Below, piece after piece: positions 42,557 to 54,107 of a DNA stretch of 64,000 bases (its first letter is position 1; every line of letters starts with the position of its first letter). The DNA comes from Bombyx mori (lineage: Eukaryota; Arthropoda; Insecta; Lepidoptera; Bombycidae): the NCBI RefSeq assembly GCF_030269925.1, contig NC_085112.1, positions 10,727,501 to 10,791,500 of the forward strand, in the 5' to 3' direction. The notes below the pieces were generated by a model. It was not told where the DNA came from. It made no database searches and saw only the letters and a list, made by a program, of their open reading frames with translations. The position numbers were made by a program, and so were the translations under genes.

Positions 42557-43183
42557 CGCTTCGCTGTTCGCACCGCCGATCCCCGTGGCCAGGCCGTAAG
42601 ACGTCCGATGCATTCGTGTTGAGCGATGCACCGGTGTTCGAATCTCAGGCGGGTACCTATTTTTCTAATGAAATACGTACTCAAAAAAATGTTCACGATT
42701 GACTTCCACGGTGAAGGAATAATATCGTGTAATAAAAATCAAACCCGCAAAATTATAATTTGCGTAATTACTGGTTGTAGGACCTCTTGTAAGTCCGCAC
42801 GGGTAGGTACCACCACGCTGCCTATTTCTGCCGTGAAGCAGTAATGCGTTTCGATTTGAAGAGCGGGGCAGCCGTTGTAATTATACTTGAGACCTTAGAA
42901 CTTATATCTCAAAGTGGGTGGCGCATTTACGTTGTAGATGTCTATGGGTTCCAGTAACCACTTAAGACCAGGTGGGCTGTGAGCTCGTCCACCCATCTAA
43001 GCAATAAAAAAATATGTAAACATAAATAAGTAGGTATATAAGTCCCTGGTTCCCATATTACAGGTAATTCTAGTTTGGGATCAGGTGACCATCATGAACG
43101 CGGTTATTATTCAATGAAACGAAAAATCCGATTGCCTTAAAAATACATACTATCTGAAAAGCGAAAAGTCAGTCAAAATATTG

Positions 43184-43222
43184 CCTGTGAGCTCGTCCAC
43201 TCATCTACGCAATAAAAAATAA
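43184..43222 (+). repeat. Bm1-type SINE 3' sliver
   Basis: CCTGTGAGCTCGTCCACTC to CGCAATAAAAAATAAAAA only. Confidence 0.7.
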
Positions 43223-44503
43223 AAAGCATATAAGGATTTATTGTATAATGGTACAACATGTAATATGATACCAGATATTGAAATTCGGCTGAGAAATAAA
43301 CGTAAGTGGTTGCTCTATTGCTTTACTGCAAGCCAAATGTTGCTAAGAATATCTAGTGACGTCATTATAACTGTACTATCAATATGTTTTATATATGAAT
43401 CAATTTTAAAATAACGAATAATCTGCTATAGTTTTTTTTTGATACTCAACAATAACATTCCGTGTTTAATTGTATTATTCCAACAGTGTCCAAACAATTT
43501 CCTAAGTTTAAAGATGTCTGTGTTGTCGTGAAAAAGTCACAACTTAGAAACTTAGGCTATGACTTATTCAGTGTAAGGTCGAGTTTAGTTTGCCGTGTTC
43601 ATTAAAGTTTTAGCACAAGACTGACCTCTTACGCCTCAGAGTAAAAGTAATGGTGTTGTCAAACGAAATTTACATTAAGCTTCAACTGTTAATTTACTCT
43701 TCTTAATACATATGCGCAAAATATAAACATGATTCCATTAACAAAATTTCACGCTCACAACGCTTGAAAAGTAAACGTGACTAAGCGACAATGTGTGAAC
43801 TTTACAATAGACTAATTTAAAGTTGAAATACCTGAAAAAAATTCTATTTTAACGAATCTAGCTGTAGGATTGAAATGATTTTAATAGACCTAGAAATATA
43901 TATTTTTTTTGCGCATCGAATATGGTTATTGCCTATCATTTATGTACAAAGCAGTTATTGTCGCTTAATCACGTTTGCCTTTCAAGCATCGATATGAAAA
44001 AAGTTAATATCGATTTTATTACTGTACCGAGAAAGGTATGCTCAGCACTATTTTCATTACAATTTTAAAGTATTTTCTCTTAACGAATTCGTTCAAAGCG
44101 AGAAACTAACGAAATTCCTGCATCGACCTTGTTTTCGAAATAAATGAAAATATAAAGTCGACGTAGCTAAGCTTGTACTGCGCAGCGGTGTAGCTCTCCC
44201 GTTCCAGTTAGAGGCACGGTACCCAGTTTCAGTCGGTTCTCGTGTCTCGAGTACTCTCGACCTTTCTAGGAGCAGTAATCGACACCGTTTCCTCACATTC
44301 CGAGCGCCAAATTCAAAATTCTAATCCGTATTTTCTGTTTCGAAAAAGAAAAAGAAAAAAACAATGTTCTTGTCTTTGTTTTTTGAAACGCATTCAAACT
44401 ATTTTTAAATATTCCAAATTCAAAATGTTTTTATTTGTTGAAAAAAAGAAATTGGTTCTTGTCGAATTTTAAGTTTTCTAAAAAAAATAATACCTATATA
44501 ACA
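43223..44503. other. Upstream of a candidate gene start; possible TSS
   Basis: No repeats recognised from 43223 to 44503, unusual for this window. An initiator-like TTTCAGTC centred on 44231 lies 273 bp upstream of the next item, in a GC-richer patch (44160-44290). No TATA box at -30. Confidence 0.4.
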
Positions 44504-44606
44504 ATGATTTGCAACAGCTATCAAGGGCTAATTTTAAGTTTTGTTTCGATATCCTTGAGCTGTCAATTTAATGAAACCATAGCGAAGACTGCCAGTAGAT
44601 ATCAAG
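44504..44606 (+). CDS. Candidate first coding exon with signal peptide
   Basis: ATG in context ACAATGA opens 34 codons beginning MICNSYQ and continuing with a hydrophobic core GLILSFVSISLSCQF, a typical secretory signal or N-terminal anchor. It then reads NETIAKTASRYQ and ends at a perfect donor CAAG|GTAAGT, phase 1. In-frame stops lie upstream, which supports this Met. It sits in a repeat-free interval with a possible initiator at 44231. No downstream exon was identified in the window, so the product is unknown. It is on the same strand as the CUB gene but 15 kb beyond exon 5, so it could be a different gene or, less likely, an alternative start. Confidence 0.45.
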
Positions 44607-44776
44607 GTAAGTTCTCAATTACTAATTAAATTAAAACCTTACTTGTAAAATGCAGTTTCATCATAGCCCCAATTAATACGATAAAATGTTTGTAAAAACA
44701 GACTTTTGGGTTTTAATAGCCTTATACCTCGGCAGATGTAGTTTTTGTTGGCTTTTGGTAATTAATATCTCGAATA

Positions 44777-44980
44777 TCTATACTAATATATAAATCTACA
44801 GTGGTTTTTACGGATGTTCCGTTATAACTACTGAAACATGCATCCGATTGACTTGAAACTTGGTATCCATGTAGAAAATATATGTACTTAATGGATAGGC
44901 TAATATTTATATGAGTGTTGGACTCCCAATGTAATAATGTTAATTTTAAATGCGCAGCGAAGCGGACGAGTAAGGCTAGA
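44777..44980 (+). mobile_element. Non-autonomous Helitron (H2)
   Basis: TCTATACTAATATATAAATC to GAAGCGGACGAGTAAGGCTAG. Internally shorter than 11062-11311, and the base after CTAG is A rather than T. Confidence 0.75.
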
Positions 44981-45504
44981 ATTCTATATAACTAACAAGA
45001 AAAATTTTTTTACACATTAAACTCTTTTATAATGTGTATTTAGTGTTTAATGTAATAATCAAACAATAATCTGTTAAGGTTTTGATTTATCGTACAATAC
45101 TCGTCCCACAGCGCAGTAATTCAAATTTATTATTTAAGATTATAAATATAAAACTGAATTTTCTTCGGTGGCAATACATTAACAATGCGCAACGGTTTTG
45201 ATACTTTAGAAGCAATTAATTAAAGCGTCCCCATAATTATTCTAATGATGAATGCCTAATAAATATAAAGTGAAATCGTGAACAAAGACTTAAATTAATG
45301 ATGTGATGACAACAACAGAGTATCCCATTATTATTTCAGGTACCATAATGGGGTTGATTTTCGTGATACCTTAGTTACGTTCGGCACAAAAATTACTGTT
45401 TCATTTTGATATGCATTGAATGGAATTTAGAAACGGAGAACAATATCCATTCACGGAATTGAATTATTTGTCAAGAGGTTTTTTAGGGCCACGATTGCTT
45501 CTTA
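44981..45504. other. Nothing recognised
   Basis: AT-rich sequence. Confidence 0.5.
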
Positions 45505-45602
45505 ACTTCGGACTCCTGGCTGAGCCCGTGCTCACCTAACTGTCCTGGTGAAACTGGAAGGCCTCCGGGCCACCAGTAATCTTTCAGTCATTAAAAAAAA
45601 CT
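45505..45602 (+). mobile_element. LINE 3' end (family A), short
   Basis: CTCCTGGCTGAGCCCGTGCT to CTCCGGGCCACCAGTAATC and an A tail. Confidence 0.8.
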
Positions 45603-45892
45603 TCAAACGGTTAAGAGTGGCCTCTACTCTAATTTAATAACGAATGTTTGTACTATATTCTGCATTATGAAATGTGATTTTCTTTTCTTTCATGACTCTC
45701 TCCGTAGACGCGAGAATAAAAACGCGAAACAAAATTTAAATGAAATCAAGAGTATGAGATACGTATGCATGTTAAACTTCCACACGGAATGTTTGTATAG
45801 TTATTAATTTTGAATACAAGTATGATAGTATTGTTATTAAAACGTTAAAAAAAAGAATTATATTATATAATATCGTCACGTTATATTTAAAT
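45603..45892. other. Nothing recognised
   Basis: AT-rich sequence. Confidence 0.5.
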
Positions 45893-46140
45893 ACTGGTGG
45901 TAGGACCTCTTGTGAGTCCGCACGGGTAGGTACCACGATCCCGCCTATTTCTGCCGTGAAGCAATAATGCGTTTCGGTCTGAAGGGTGGGGTAGCCGTTC
46001 TAACCATACTGAGACCTTAGAACTTTTATCTCAAGGTGGGTGGCGCATTTACATTGTAGATGTCTATGGGCTCCAGTAACCAATTAACACCAGGTGGGTT
46101 CTGAGCTCGTCCACCCATCTAAGCAATAAAAAAATAAAAT
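45893..46140 (+). repeat. Bm1-type SINE (short form)
   Basis: Begins at ACTGGTGGTAGGACC, complete body, ends AAGCAATAAAAAAATAAAAT. Confidence 0.9.
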
Positions 46141-46378
46141 AAAAATTATTCGCCAAAAGCGATCTCTTCCAGACAACCGTTTAATTTACAGAAATTCCGG
46201 AATATATAAAAATAATTATAGCAGGTATGTTGCGGTGTACTATAGACAGCTGTAAACAGTAGTGAAATAATACGCTAAAATACAGCCTGTGAAATTTTAC
46301 AGCTCTTATCTAAACTATTCAGTGCGGCGCCCGAATCGAAAACCTTAGGTTTCATTGAAATGATGAAACGTTCACAAT

Positions 46379-46822
46379 TTTTATTTTTATTGCATAGATG
46401 GTTGGCCGAGCTCACAACCCACCTGGTGTTAAGTGGTTACTGGAGCCCATGGACATCTACAACGTAAATGCGCCACCCACCTCGAGATATAAGTTCTAAG
46501 GTCTCAGTATAGTTACAACGGCTACCCCACCCTTCGAACCGAAACGCATTACTGCTTCACGGCAGAAATAGTCGGAGTGGTGGTACCTACCCGTGCGGAC
46601 TCCCAAGAGGTCCTACCACCAGTGATTACGCAAATTATAATTTCGCGGGTTTGGTTTTTATTACACGATGTTATTCCTTCACCGTGGAAGTCAATCGTGA
46701 ACATTTGTTGAGTACGTATTTCATCAGAAAAATTGGTACCCGCCTGCGCCGGATTCGAACACCGGTGCATCGCTACATACGAATGCACCGGACGTCTTAT
46801 CCTTTAGGCCACGACGACTTTT
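46379..46822 (-). repeat. Bm1-type SINE, full length
   Basis: The reverse complement begins GTCGTCGTGGCCTAAAGGAT with B box GGTGTTCGAATCC, then the complete body to ATGCAATAAAAATAAAAA. One of the best-preserved heads here. Confidence 0.92.
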
Positions 46823-47505
46823 TATCCACGAATCGTGTAACAAGGCCTTACATTTCATCAAACATTTACTATAATCTGCAAGGACAAACAAACATTACCC
46901 TAAAGCTGTTTACAAACATTATTATGTAATTAGCTTAATTATATATTTGAGAACAAAAGAATCCAAATATATTTTCTCAATTAAAACCAAATCATCTAAG
47001 AACTCGGTCGTGAAATCATTAAATCCATAAACAATAATTAGTTTGATAGACAAACATGTATATTCAATTTCTGAATAATTCGAAGCCCTTGCTACGCATA
47101 GATAACGTACAATAGAGGCAATTTATCAGAATTATGAAATGTTTCAGACAATAAGGCGACTTTGTCGAACAAAACTTACCAAAGGGATACGATATATTTG
47201 TTTTATTGAAAATATTAATATTTATAATGATAGATATGTAAATATTTTCAGCGAATTCTTTGTTAAAAAGTGTGTAGGTATATAGTAATAGTATTGTCAC
47301 TCTACAAAGCTAATTTGAAGCGCCCTTAACTGAAATAATAGGCAAGAAGGACTATTATTACCTCGAAACTTGTAAGCTGCGTGAATAGATGTAAACTAAG
47401 AAATATATATAAATACATATTTTTCGTGAGCTTTTTTGTCCATAGGTATTCCTCGTAGATATTATAGTATTGAGATAATATCGAAAAAAATTTGTATACG
47501 TCACA
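46823..47505. other. Nothing recognised
   Basis: AT-rich. The ORF at 47064-47300 (-) has no recognisable features. Confidence 0.5.
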
Positions 47506-47719
47506 TCACTACATAGTATAAAACAGTCGCTTTCTCTGTCCCTATATCCCTATGTGTGCTTAAATCTTTAAAACTACGCAACGGATTTTGATGCGGTTTT
47601 TTTTAATAGATAGAGTGACTACATAGATGAAGGTTTATACGTATAATAACATACATTAAATAGTGGAGAAATCAATAATAAATTACAGCTTCCGAAGCGA
47701 AACGAGGGCGGGTCGCTAG
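47506..47719 (+). mobile_element. Non-autonomous Helitron (H1)
   Basis: A|TCACTACATAGTATAAAAC to GGTCGCTAG|T. Confidence 0.85.
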
Positions 47720-48404
47720 TATAACATAAAATCTAGAATTTAATATTATTATTAAAAACTATTAAAAAGTGCGTAGGTACTATTTGATAATCTATATTAA
47801 ATTTTGGTTTCCAATATTTGATACAAGAACTCCGCAACAAAACAAACAATTTAATACAAAACTATTTGTTGGTGAATTTGTAACTGTTCACGAACAATAC
47901 TGGCCGTGAATCATACCCTTGTCCATATCGTCTACATTTTCAAGACAAACATTTATTATTATATGAAATATACTGTACGGTAGCTACAGCTAGGCTAGCT
48001 AGGCGTGCGTTAGAAAAACTTAAAAAAAATATGTCTTATTAACATTATTTGCTCAAAGATCTTTTACTGTGTGAAGCTTTTCTATAATCTAACTTAAGAA
48101 ATTACTTGAAGTTGACGTTAAAAGCTCTTTCCATGCATCCGAGTTATTATTACTATTGTTGATCGAAGATCCGAGTATATAAATAGTATTATGGTCTTAT
48201 TTTAAATTCTTACTAGCTGAGCCGTCGAACTTCGGACCGACTAATAGTCAGTGAATGTCGTGTTACAGATTAGCTGAACTAAATATGCCTTTACCATTCA
48301 GGCAGCACGATCTAGGCGTATCTTAGCTTGATTATATTTTCCTTAGTTAAGGAAAAATAAATTTGTGAATGCACGCATAAATATTTCATCATCATGTTTT
48401 TTTT
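47720..48404. other. Nothing recognised
   Basis: AT-rich sequence. Confidence 0.5.
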
Positions 48405-48650
48405 TGTTTTTTTTGCATTAGATGGGTGGACGAGCTCACAGCCCACCTGGTGTTAAGTGGTTACTGGAGCCCATAGACATCTACAGCGTAAATACGCCAC
48501 CCACCTTGAGATATAAGTTCTAAGGTCTCGGTATAGTTACAACGGCTGCCCCGCACTTCAAACCGAAACGCATTACCGCTTCACGGCAGAAATAGGCAGG
48601 TTGGTGGTACCTACCCGTGGGGACTCATAAGAGGTCCTACCACCAGTAAA
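48405..48650 (-). repeat. Bm1-type SINE (short form)
   Basis: The reverse complement begins at ACTGGTGGTAGGACC and ends CCACCCATCTAATGCAAAAA. Confidence 0.9.
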
Positions 48651-48880
48651 AGTGCGGCCGGTTCGTTGCCACCTGCATCCGGCGTGACCCAGCGATTTTG
48701 ACCAGTTCGTCGGTCCTATGGTAGATGGTCGTCCCACACTGCGCTTGCCAGTGCATGGTCTCCACTCGAGGATCTTTTTGCCCCATCGACCGCCCGGTCT
48801 TCGCGCTATGTGGCCTGTCCACTGCCCTTTCAGCTTACTAATCGTATGGGCTATGTCAGCAACTTTGGTTCTTCTAAAAC
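48651..48880 (-). pseudogene. RTE-type LINE reverse transcriptase C-terminus, frameshifted
   Basis: - strand: RRTKVADIAHTISKLKGQWT, GHIARRPGGRWGKKILEWRP and a VGRP motif. The continuation DELVKIAGSRRMQVA lies in another frame, so there is a frameshift near 48740. The pattern (W.GH.AR..D.RW...ILEWRP...R.VGRP..RW.DD) is the C-terminal end of RTE-clade polymerases. Confidence 0.75.
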
Positions 48881-48885
48881 AAATA

Positions 48886-50068
48886 CTTAGTCTGGCCATA
48901 AATACTGTTACAATTAAAAATAAACAAAATATTACATTTGAATTTGGAATCTGTCATTTTTATATGATTGCTCATTGAGTTTTCTCATTTTGGCACCAAT
49001 TTATTTATTTGGCAACATTATACAATATTTTGCGATATTAAAATGGAGTGGGGTGATAAAGAGAACGGAATCGCTGTGATTGCATTACACAAAGTAGGTA
49101 TGGAGTCAAATGCAATTTTTAAAACTCTCCATGCGCTTGGTATTAGTGAAATGTTTGTGTACCGGGCTATTAATAGGTGCAACGAGACCTCCTCTGTTTG
49201 TGACAGAAAAAGATCTGGCCGTCCACGTACTGTTCCTACGAAAAAGGTGGTCAAAGCAGTAAGGGAAATAATTCGAAGAAATCCTGTCCGAAAGCAAAAG
49301 ATTTTATCTCGGGAGATGAAGATAGCACCGAGAACCATGTCGCGTATTTTAAAAGATGACTTAGGACTTGAAGCCTATAAGAGACGTACTGGTAATTTCT
49401 TAACTGATAATTTAAAAAAGAATAGGGTAGTAAAATCGAAACAACTACTCATGCGGTACGCAAAGGAAGGTCATAGAAAAATTTTGTTTACGGATGAGAA
49501 ATTTTTTACAATTGAGCAACATTTTAACAAACAAAATGACCGTATTTATGCTCAAAGCTCTAAGGAAGCTTCCCAATTAGTCGACAGAATGCAACGTGGG
49601 CGCTATCCGACTTCAGTGATGGTTTGGTGGGGTATTAGCTATTAAGGAGTGACTATGCCATACTTTTGTGAAAAAGGTATCAAAGCATCGGCACAAGTGT
49701 ATCAAGATACCATTCTTGAGAAGGTAGTGAAGCCCCTTAACAACACCATGTTCAATAATCAAGAATGGTCCTTCCAGCAAGACTCTGCGCCAGTCCATAA
49801 AGCTCGGTCTACGCAGTCTTGGTTGGAAACGAACGTTTCGGACTTCATCAGAGCTGAAGACTGGCCGTCGTCTAGTCCCTATTGATAACTGGCCTCAACG
49901 TTTAAAGGACTGTATTGCAGCCAATGGAGACCACTTCGAATAAGCTTTTTATACTTTAAATTGTTTTATATTTATGTATTAAACTAACACACTGTAAAAG
50001 TAATAAATGTTATTTGCAACAGATATTTTTCTATTTTTAATTGTAACGGTATTTATGGCCAGACTAAG
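48886..50068 (+). mobile_element. Tc1/mariner-superfamily transposon, full-length but defective
   Basis: 1183 bp between TA dinucleotides (48884-48885 and 50069-50070). Terminal inverted repeats of ~36 bp begin CTTAGTCTGGCCATAAATAC and differ at about one position over that length. TA duplication plus TIR identify the superfamily. Confidence 0.93.
49043..49943 (+). pseudogene. Mariner-like transposase, inactivated
   Basis: Starts MEWGDKENGIAVIALHKVGM. The N-terminal paired-like DNA-binding half (GISEMFVYRAINRC, then CDRKRSGRPRTV) is followed by a second helix-turn-helix (KQKILSREMKIAPRTMSRIL). The first catalytic Asp is in LFTDEKFF and the second in FQQDSAPVHKA. Three lesions are visible. 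An in-frame TAA at 49643-49645 falls after WWGISY, where relatives have Glu. After WPSSSPY (49884) the segment that should hold the third catalytic residue is deleted. The C-terminus NWPQRLKDCIAANGDHFE then continues in another frame to the stop at 49941. The conserved TIRs mean it could still be moved in trans. Confidence 0.92.
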
Positions 50069-50070
50069 TA

Positions 50071-51006
50071 TATATGTCAATACTTTTTTATTACTGATAT
50101 AATTCCACTTTTTAATTTTAAATCTAAAATACGCGATTATCCGAATATTGTGGATATATCTTGTCGATTCGGAATATTTATTTAAATATGTTCTTTAATT
50201 TGATGGGAGAATTGAAGATATGAGAAAAGATATTTATATAAATTATAATTGATATCAACGGATGAACATTAAATGTTTGTCAGTTACGAAATCCACACAT
50301 ATTTGTTTGGGGGAAGAAAATCTTTAAATATTTTTTTAGTAAATTCTCCAATGTTTTTAATAGTTATTCCGCTATTCGAGGCGGAGACAAATATAAAAAC
50401 ACAAAAACTATTAAAATCGGTCTAGCCGTTCTCGAGTTATAAGTGTTCGAACAATCCACTTTGTATTATATGTATATTATAATAAGATATAAATAGGTGA
50501 GGTTAAGGCGTAGTATGAGTTCGTATCTCGGTTATTATTAGATAAGCGGTAGCTTGGTGTACACAGTTATTTATGTTTTATCCCGCGTGATTTCTATACA
50601 TTGTGTTAAATCCACATAGATGTGTACATACGTATATTATTGTGTTTATAAACGATATTTTTTAAACTATTGCTACAAATATAATGACACAATATCTATA
50701 AAGATATACCGAGTATTTTTTGTAAAATTTAGTTGATGAAATGTACCGGATTTGATAACCGACCCTTAAATAACGAACCCGAAATAAAAGAGTCCATCTA
50801 TCAAATGAATCATCGAGTCTTGTCTTTTTTGTTGTTTTAAGTGAGTGCCCGTGAAGAAATCTTTCTCAAATATTGGAGATTGGGTTTTTCTGATTATTTT
50901 TTTAACAACAATCTATATTGTGTTATTTAGAAAAAAATACCTTAGTATTTATTCTCTTCGATTTTCTCGAGTCGTAGAGGTAATGAAAATTACTTTTATG
51001 ATTTAA
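50071..51006. other. Mostly unrecognised; Helitron-like piece
   Basis: At ~50365-50475 AAAATCGGTCTAGCCGTTCT and GAGTTATAAGTG resemble the 5' half of a - strand Helitron. Clean ends are not visible. Confidence 0.35.
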
Positions 51007-51244
51007 CTAGCGACCCGCCCTCGCTTCGCTTTGGAAACATTAAAACACACATGAAACCAAAAAAAAAAATTAAAAAAAAATTAAAAAAAGTAGCCTATGT
51101 TCATCAGGGACAATGTCGGCTTCTAATGGAAAAATAATTTTTCAAATCGGTCCAGTAGTTTCGGAGCCTATTCGAAACAAACAAACAAACAAATCTTTCC
51201 TCTTTATAATATAATATAATATATTATATTATATATAGTATAGA
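51007..51244 (-). mobile_element. Non-autonomous Helitron sharing the H1 3' end
   Basis: CTAGCGACCCGCCCTCGCTT (3' end, - strand), then an unrelated interior (GTAGCCTATGTTCATCAGGG) and a 5' end TCTATACTATATATAATATA. A chimeric Helitron type. Confidence 0.7.
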
Positions 51245-53043
51245 TATCGAGATTTTTATTGCCTTTATATTGTTTTCGACGTTTCTAATGCTTTGTAGTT
51301 GCCGTGGTCACAGACAATTATGGTGCTATACGTCCTTTGAATATTAACGCTACCATCTATTTTTCTAAAAAAAACACGTTTCATTTCACACTGTATGAAC
51401 TAACTGTACCTTGATGTTTGGCAGTTTGTTTGAATGAAGGTTTTCATCTGCACGAATATATAACTTATTTTTAATATAATTTTATTTATGGTTTCACTAT
51501 AAGTGAAAGAACACCATGAAGCTATCTGAATCCGGAAATCTATTGCTGATTCCTCCAAGCTCACATAGATTTTCTGATTTTAAGAGCCCACAAAATATTT
51601 CATTTAAACGTGCAATCCATCAAACGGTCGAGAGATTTCCTGCAAACTTACACTGAAAATGATACATAAAACCCGACTTTGGCGATACAATTACAATCAG
51701 AACTTGGCAATAAGCTGTATTGGGAAATGAACGAGTCAATTGGTCTTCGATCTTGTGATTTAACAACTCTCCGATAGTTACGTGAAGTAACTGATAAGCA
51801 GAGTACATTTGTTTCTGATAAAATTTTAAACATTTTCAAACTATTTCGGACTAAATAACGCCCTTAGCATAATGATCATACTTTTAATTTAGCTACTTAT
51901 ACTTACTGCTAAATAATTGAATATGGAATTTCGAAAAGGGCACATGTCGCATATTTTGTCAAATACGTTTTATACATGTCGTTTTGAGGCTTACTTACAC
52001 TCATTTTATAATAATTCCAGTAATTTTCAATTGCTAATTAACACTATAATATATCTCAAAAGTTAATATTTAAAAATTTACACTGCTTTAGAAAATAATC
52101 AGTTTTTTTTCATTTCCTGAACGTTTTACATTTTCAGAGATGTGCCTTTTTCGAAATTGCATATTCAATTATATGAATGCGCAACAATAAATCTTCATCT
52201 GAATTAAACGAAAATAAAAATAACATATTGGTTACACACATATTCTCTTACCTTAATAATTGAATACGTACAAAAGTCGCAAAATAAACACGGAGTTACT
52301 GTAAACTCGCAGCTGAGCGAGTAATTATTCTCTCTACCTCATTAGTGCAAGCTCAGATTGAATTACTTAGCGACTTACAGAGCCAAAATATAATTTATAA
52401 AACTTACTTAACGTACAGGCAGATAGATTCAAACTTAGATTTAAACTATTTTAATCTATAAATGAAAGTAAAGAACATTTCACATTCAAACGTTGATAGA
52501 AATGCCAGATTGTAGTCCAGATCCATTTTGTTTTCAATACTGCAGTCATTGATACCATCGGAAATGTTACTAAACGAGTATACCTAATAATTTGTCTGTC
52601 GTCGTCTTGACACAACATTCTATAGAAAATATATAAAGCAAGTAAATCTTATACAGATTTAAACTCTCTGCAATGCTATTCACATCTCCATGTTTAGGTG
52701 TTTAAACGCGCGTGGCACAGCTGAGCTATGCATGAATTCAAATTTATTAGTACCGGTGGCACTACAGGAGGATCGTGGACGTGTCTCCCTAACGTAAAAG
52801 TCACGTCTTTCTAGAATATCATTGAAATATGCACCTTAATAAATACTTTATACCTTTCGTCATTAATTCCAGTTGCTACTGAATTACCGAGCTCTCTAAC
52901 TGCGGCGTTGTGCCAAAAAAAAACTAAATGGAAAGAGTAGATGGAAAAGTAAAAGTTGAAAACCGGAGTTAAATCGAATTGAGTCGAGGGTATCTTGTAT
53001 GGATATTAAGAGTTGCGACTCTGGCATTGTGCGCTTTATTTTG
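51245..53043. other. Nothing recognised
   Basis: AT-rich. ORFs on the - strand at 51620-51839 overlap in two frames and look fortuitous. Confidence 0.45.
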
Positions 53044-53122
53044 ATCGGGGTCCGAACCTCGCACCGAGGTACCCGTTATATATGGACTAAGCCTACTAAC
53101 CCACTAAGCTATGCACCACATG
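53044..53122 (-). repeat. tRNA-like sequence (pseudo-tRNA or SINE head)
   Basis: The reverse complement contains an A-box-like TAGCTTAGTGGGTTAGTAGG and a B-box-like GAGGTTCGGACCCCG, spaced as in a tRNA gene. I cannot fold a clean cloverleaf, so a SINE head or tRNA pseudogene is more likely than a functional tRNA. Confidence 0.4.
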
Positions 53123-53321
53123 CTAAGAAGAACATTTCGGTTAAAGCTAAGGAGCAAATTGAGAATGTCAAGAACAATCGAGTTCACATACTTTAGTTTG
53201 TCATTATGCTCTTTATAGTTATGCCAAACATTTTAGAAGATTTGACAAAATCCGTAAAGATCCTTAAAGAATCGATAAAACAGCATTTATTTAAAATAAT
53301 TTATTGTTTTACGGTTGAATG

Positions 53322-53503
53322 AGGTCACCACGGCTCACCTAGTGTTCAGTAACCTGAACTCATAGACTTTAACGCAAAAGCCACCCAGGTCATATAGGAC
53401 GCACATTCTTCTAGCCTGCATGCATTACGGTATTTTCGCAGAAATATGCAGGGTTATGGTGAAAATCCGGGCGAGTTCACAAAACGACCTACCACCAGTA
53501 GTT
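53322..53503 (-). repeat. Bm1-type SINE (short form), degenerate
   Basis: The reverse complement begins at ACTGGTGGTAGGTCG and retains GCAGAAATA/TGCATGC-type body words in altered form. Confidence 0.65.
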
Positions 53504-53931
53504 TCATATATGTCATAAACCTTTCCGTAAAAATTGTTTTAACCAAACTAGAAAAAAATTAATATCTAACATGCAATTTGTTAGTTGAACGGTCTGTTGC
53601 CGATAGGCAGTCTATACAATTACGTCGAAACAATATGTTTCAATCATAAAGCCAACAGAAGCGGAATCGAAAGAAAAAAAATACCAACACCCGCAACGTA
53701 CTTGTGTTTTTGATTATGACGCAAAGCCTCGTGTCCCGGGGTTTAACGGAATGTATTACGAATCCAGGTATCGGCTTAGGTCTCATTCTTTTGATTTCCT
53801 TTAGTAATGCATGACCTGTCCCTGCCCAGGTTAATAATGGCTTTAGTTCCACGCCTCCACAGAAATGGAAATGTTCTCAGAAATTGTAGTTTTTCATATC
53901 ACTTATAGATTGGTATTTTTGCGTACTATTG

Positions 53932-54107
53932 GATTGGGGGAGGGTGCCTCCTAAACAGACAGGGATGGACTGTATGAAAGAAATGATGGACATGCAAGAG
54001 ATGAGTGTGAGTGGAGAGATGATATATGATAGGCTTGGATGGAAAAAGAGCACATTCTACGCCGACCTCGTATAGTGGAATAAGCGCAAGAAGCATAAGA
54101 AGAAGAT
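53932..54107 (+). pseudogene. LINE tail, family D, degenerate
   Basis: CAGACAGGGATGGACTGTAT, ATATGATAGGCTTGGATGG and TAGTGGAATAAGCGCAAGAAG match the other family D tails. Confidence 0.55.

Larger units (their letters stand above)
41496..42596. mobile_element. PIF/Harbinger-like element carrying a SINE (copy 2)
   Basis: Co-linear with copy 1 at a constant offset of 1363 and without indels. I saw only about four substitutions (for example near 41889/40510). Flanked by TAA at 41493-41495 and 42597-42599, within a SINE head. Confidence 0.85.
41275..43012 (+). repeat. Full-length Bm1-type SINE split by two TAA-site insertions
   Basis: Head 41275-41292 (GAAGTCGTAGTGGCCTAA), bridge AGGA at 41489-41492, then 42600-43012 (GACGTCCGATGCATTC to AAGCAATAAAAAAA). 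Removing the two inserts and one TAA each restores GGCCTAAAGGATAAGACG, the normal SINE head. Confidence 0.9.

Noticed and set aside
40130..42599. Simple tandem duplication of 1.1 kb
   Set aside because: Each copy has its own TAA duplication and the second interrupts a SINE whose sequence is restored when it is removed, so two insertions explain it better.
42487..42844. Overlapping ORFs of 65-72 codons
   Set aside because: They cross the junction between the Harbinger-like element and the SINE, so their sequence is a chance fusion.
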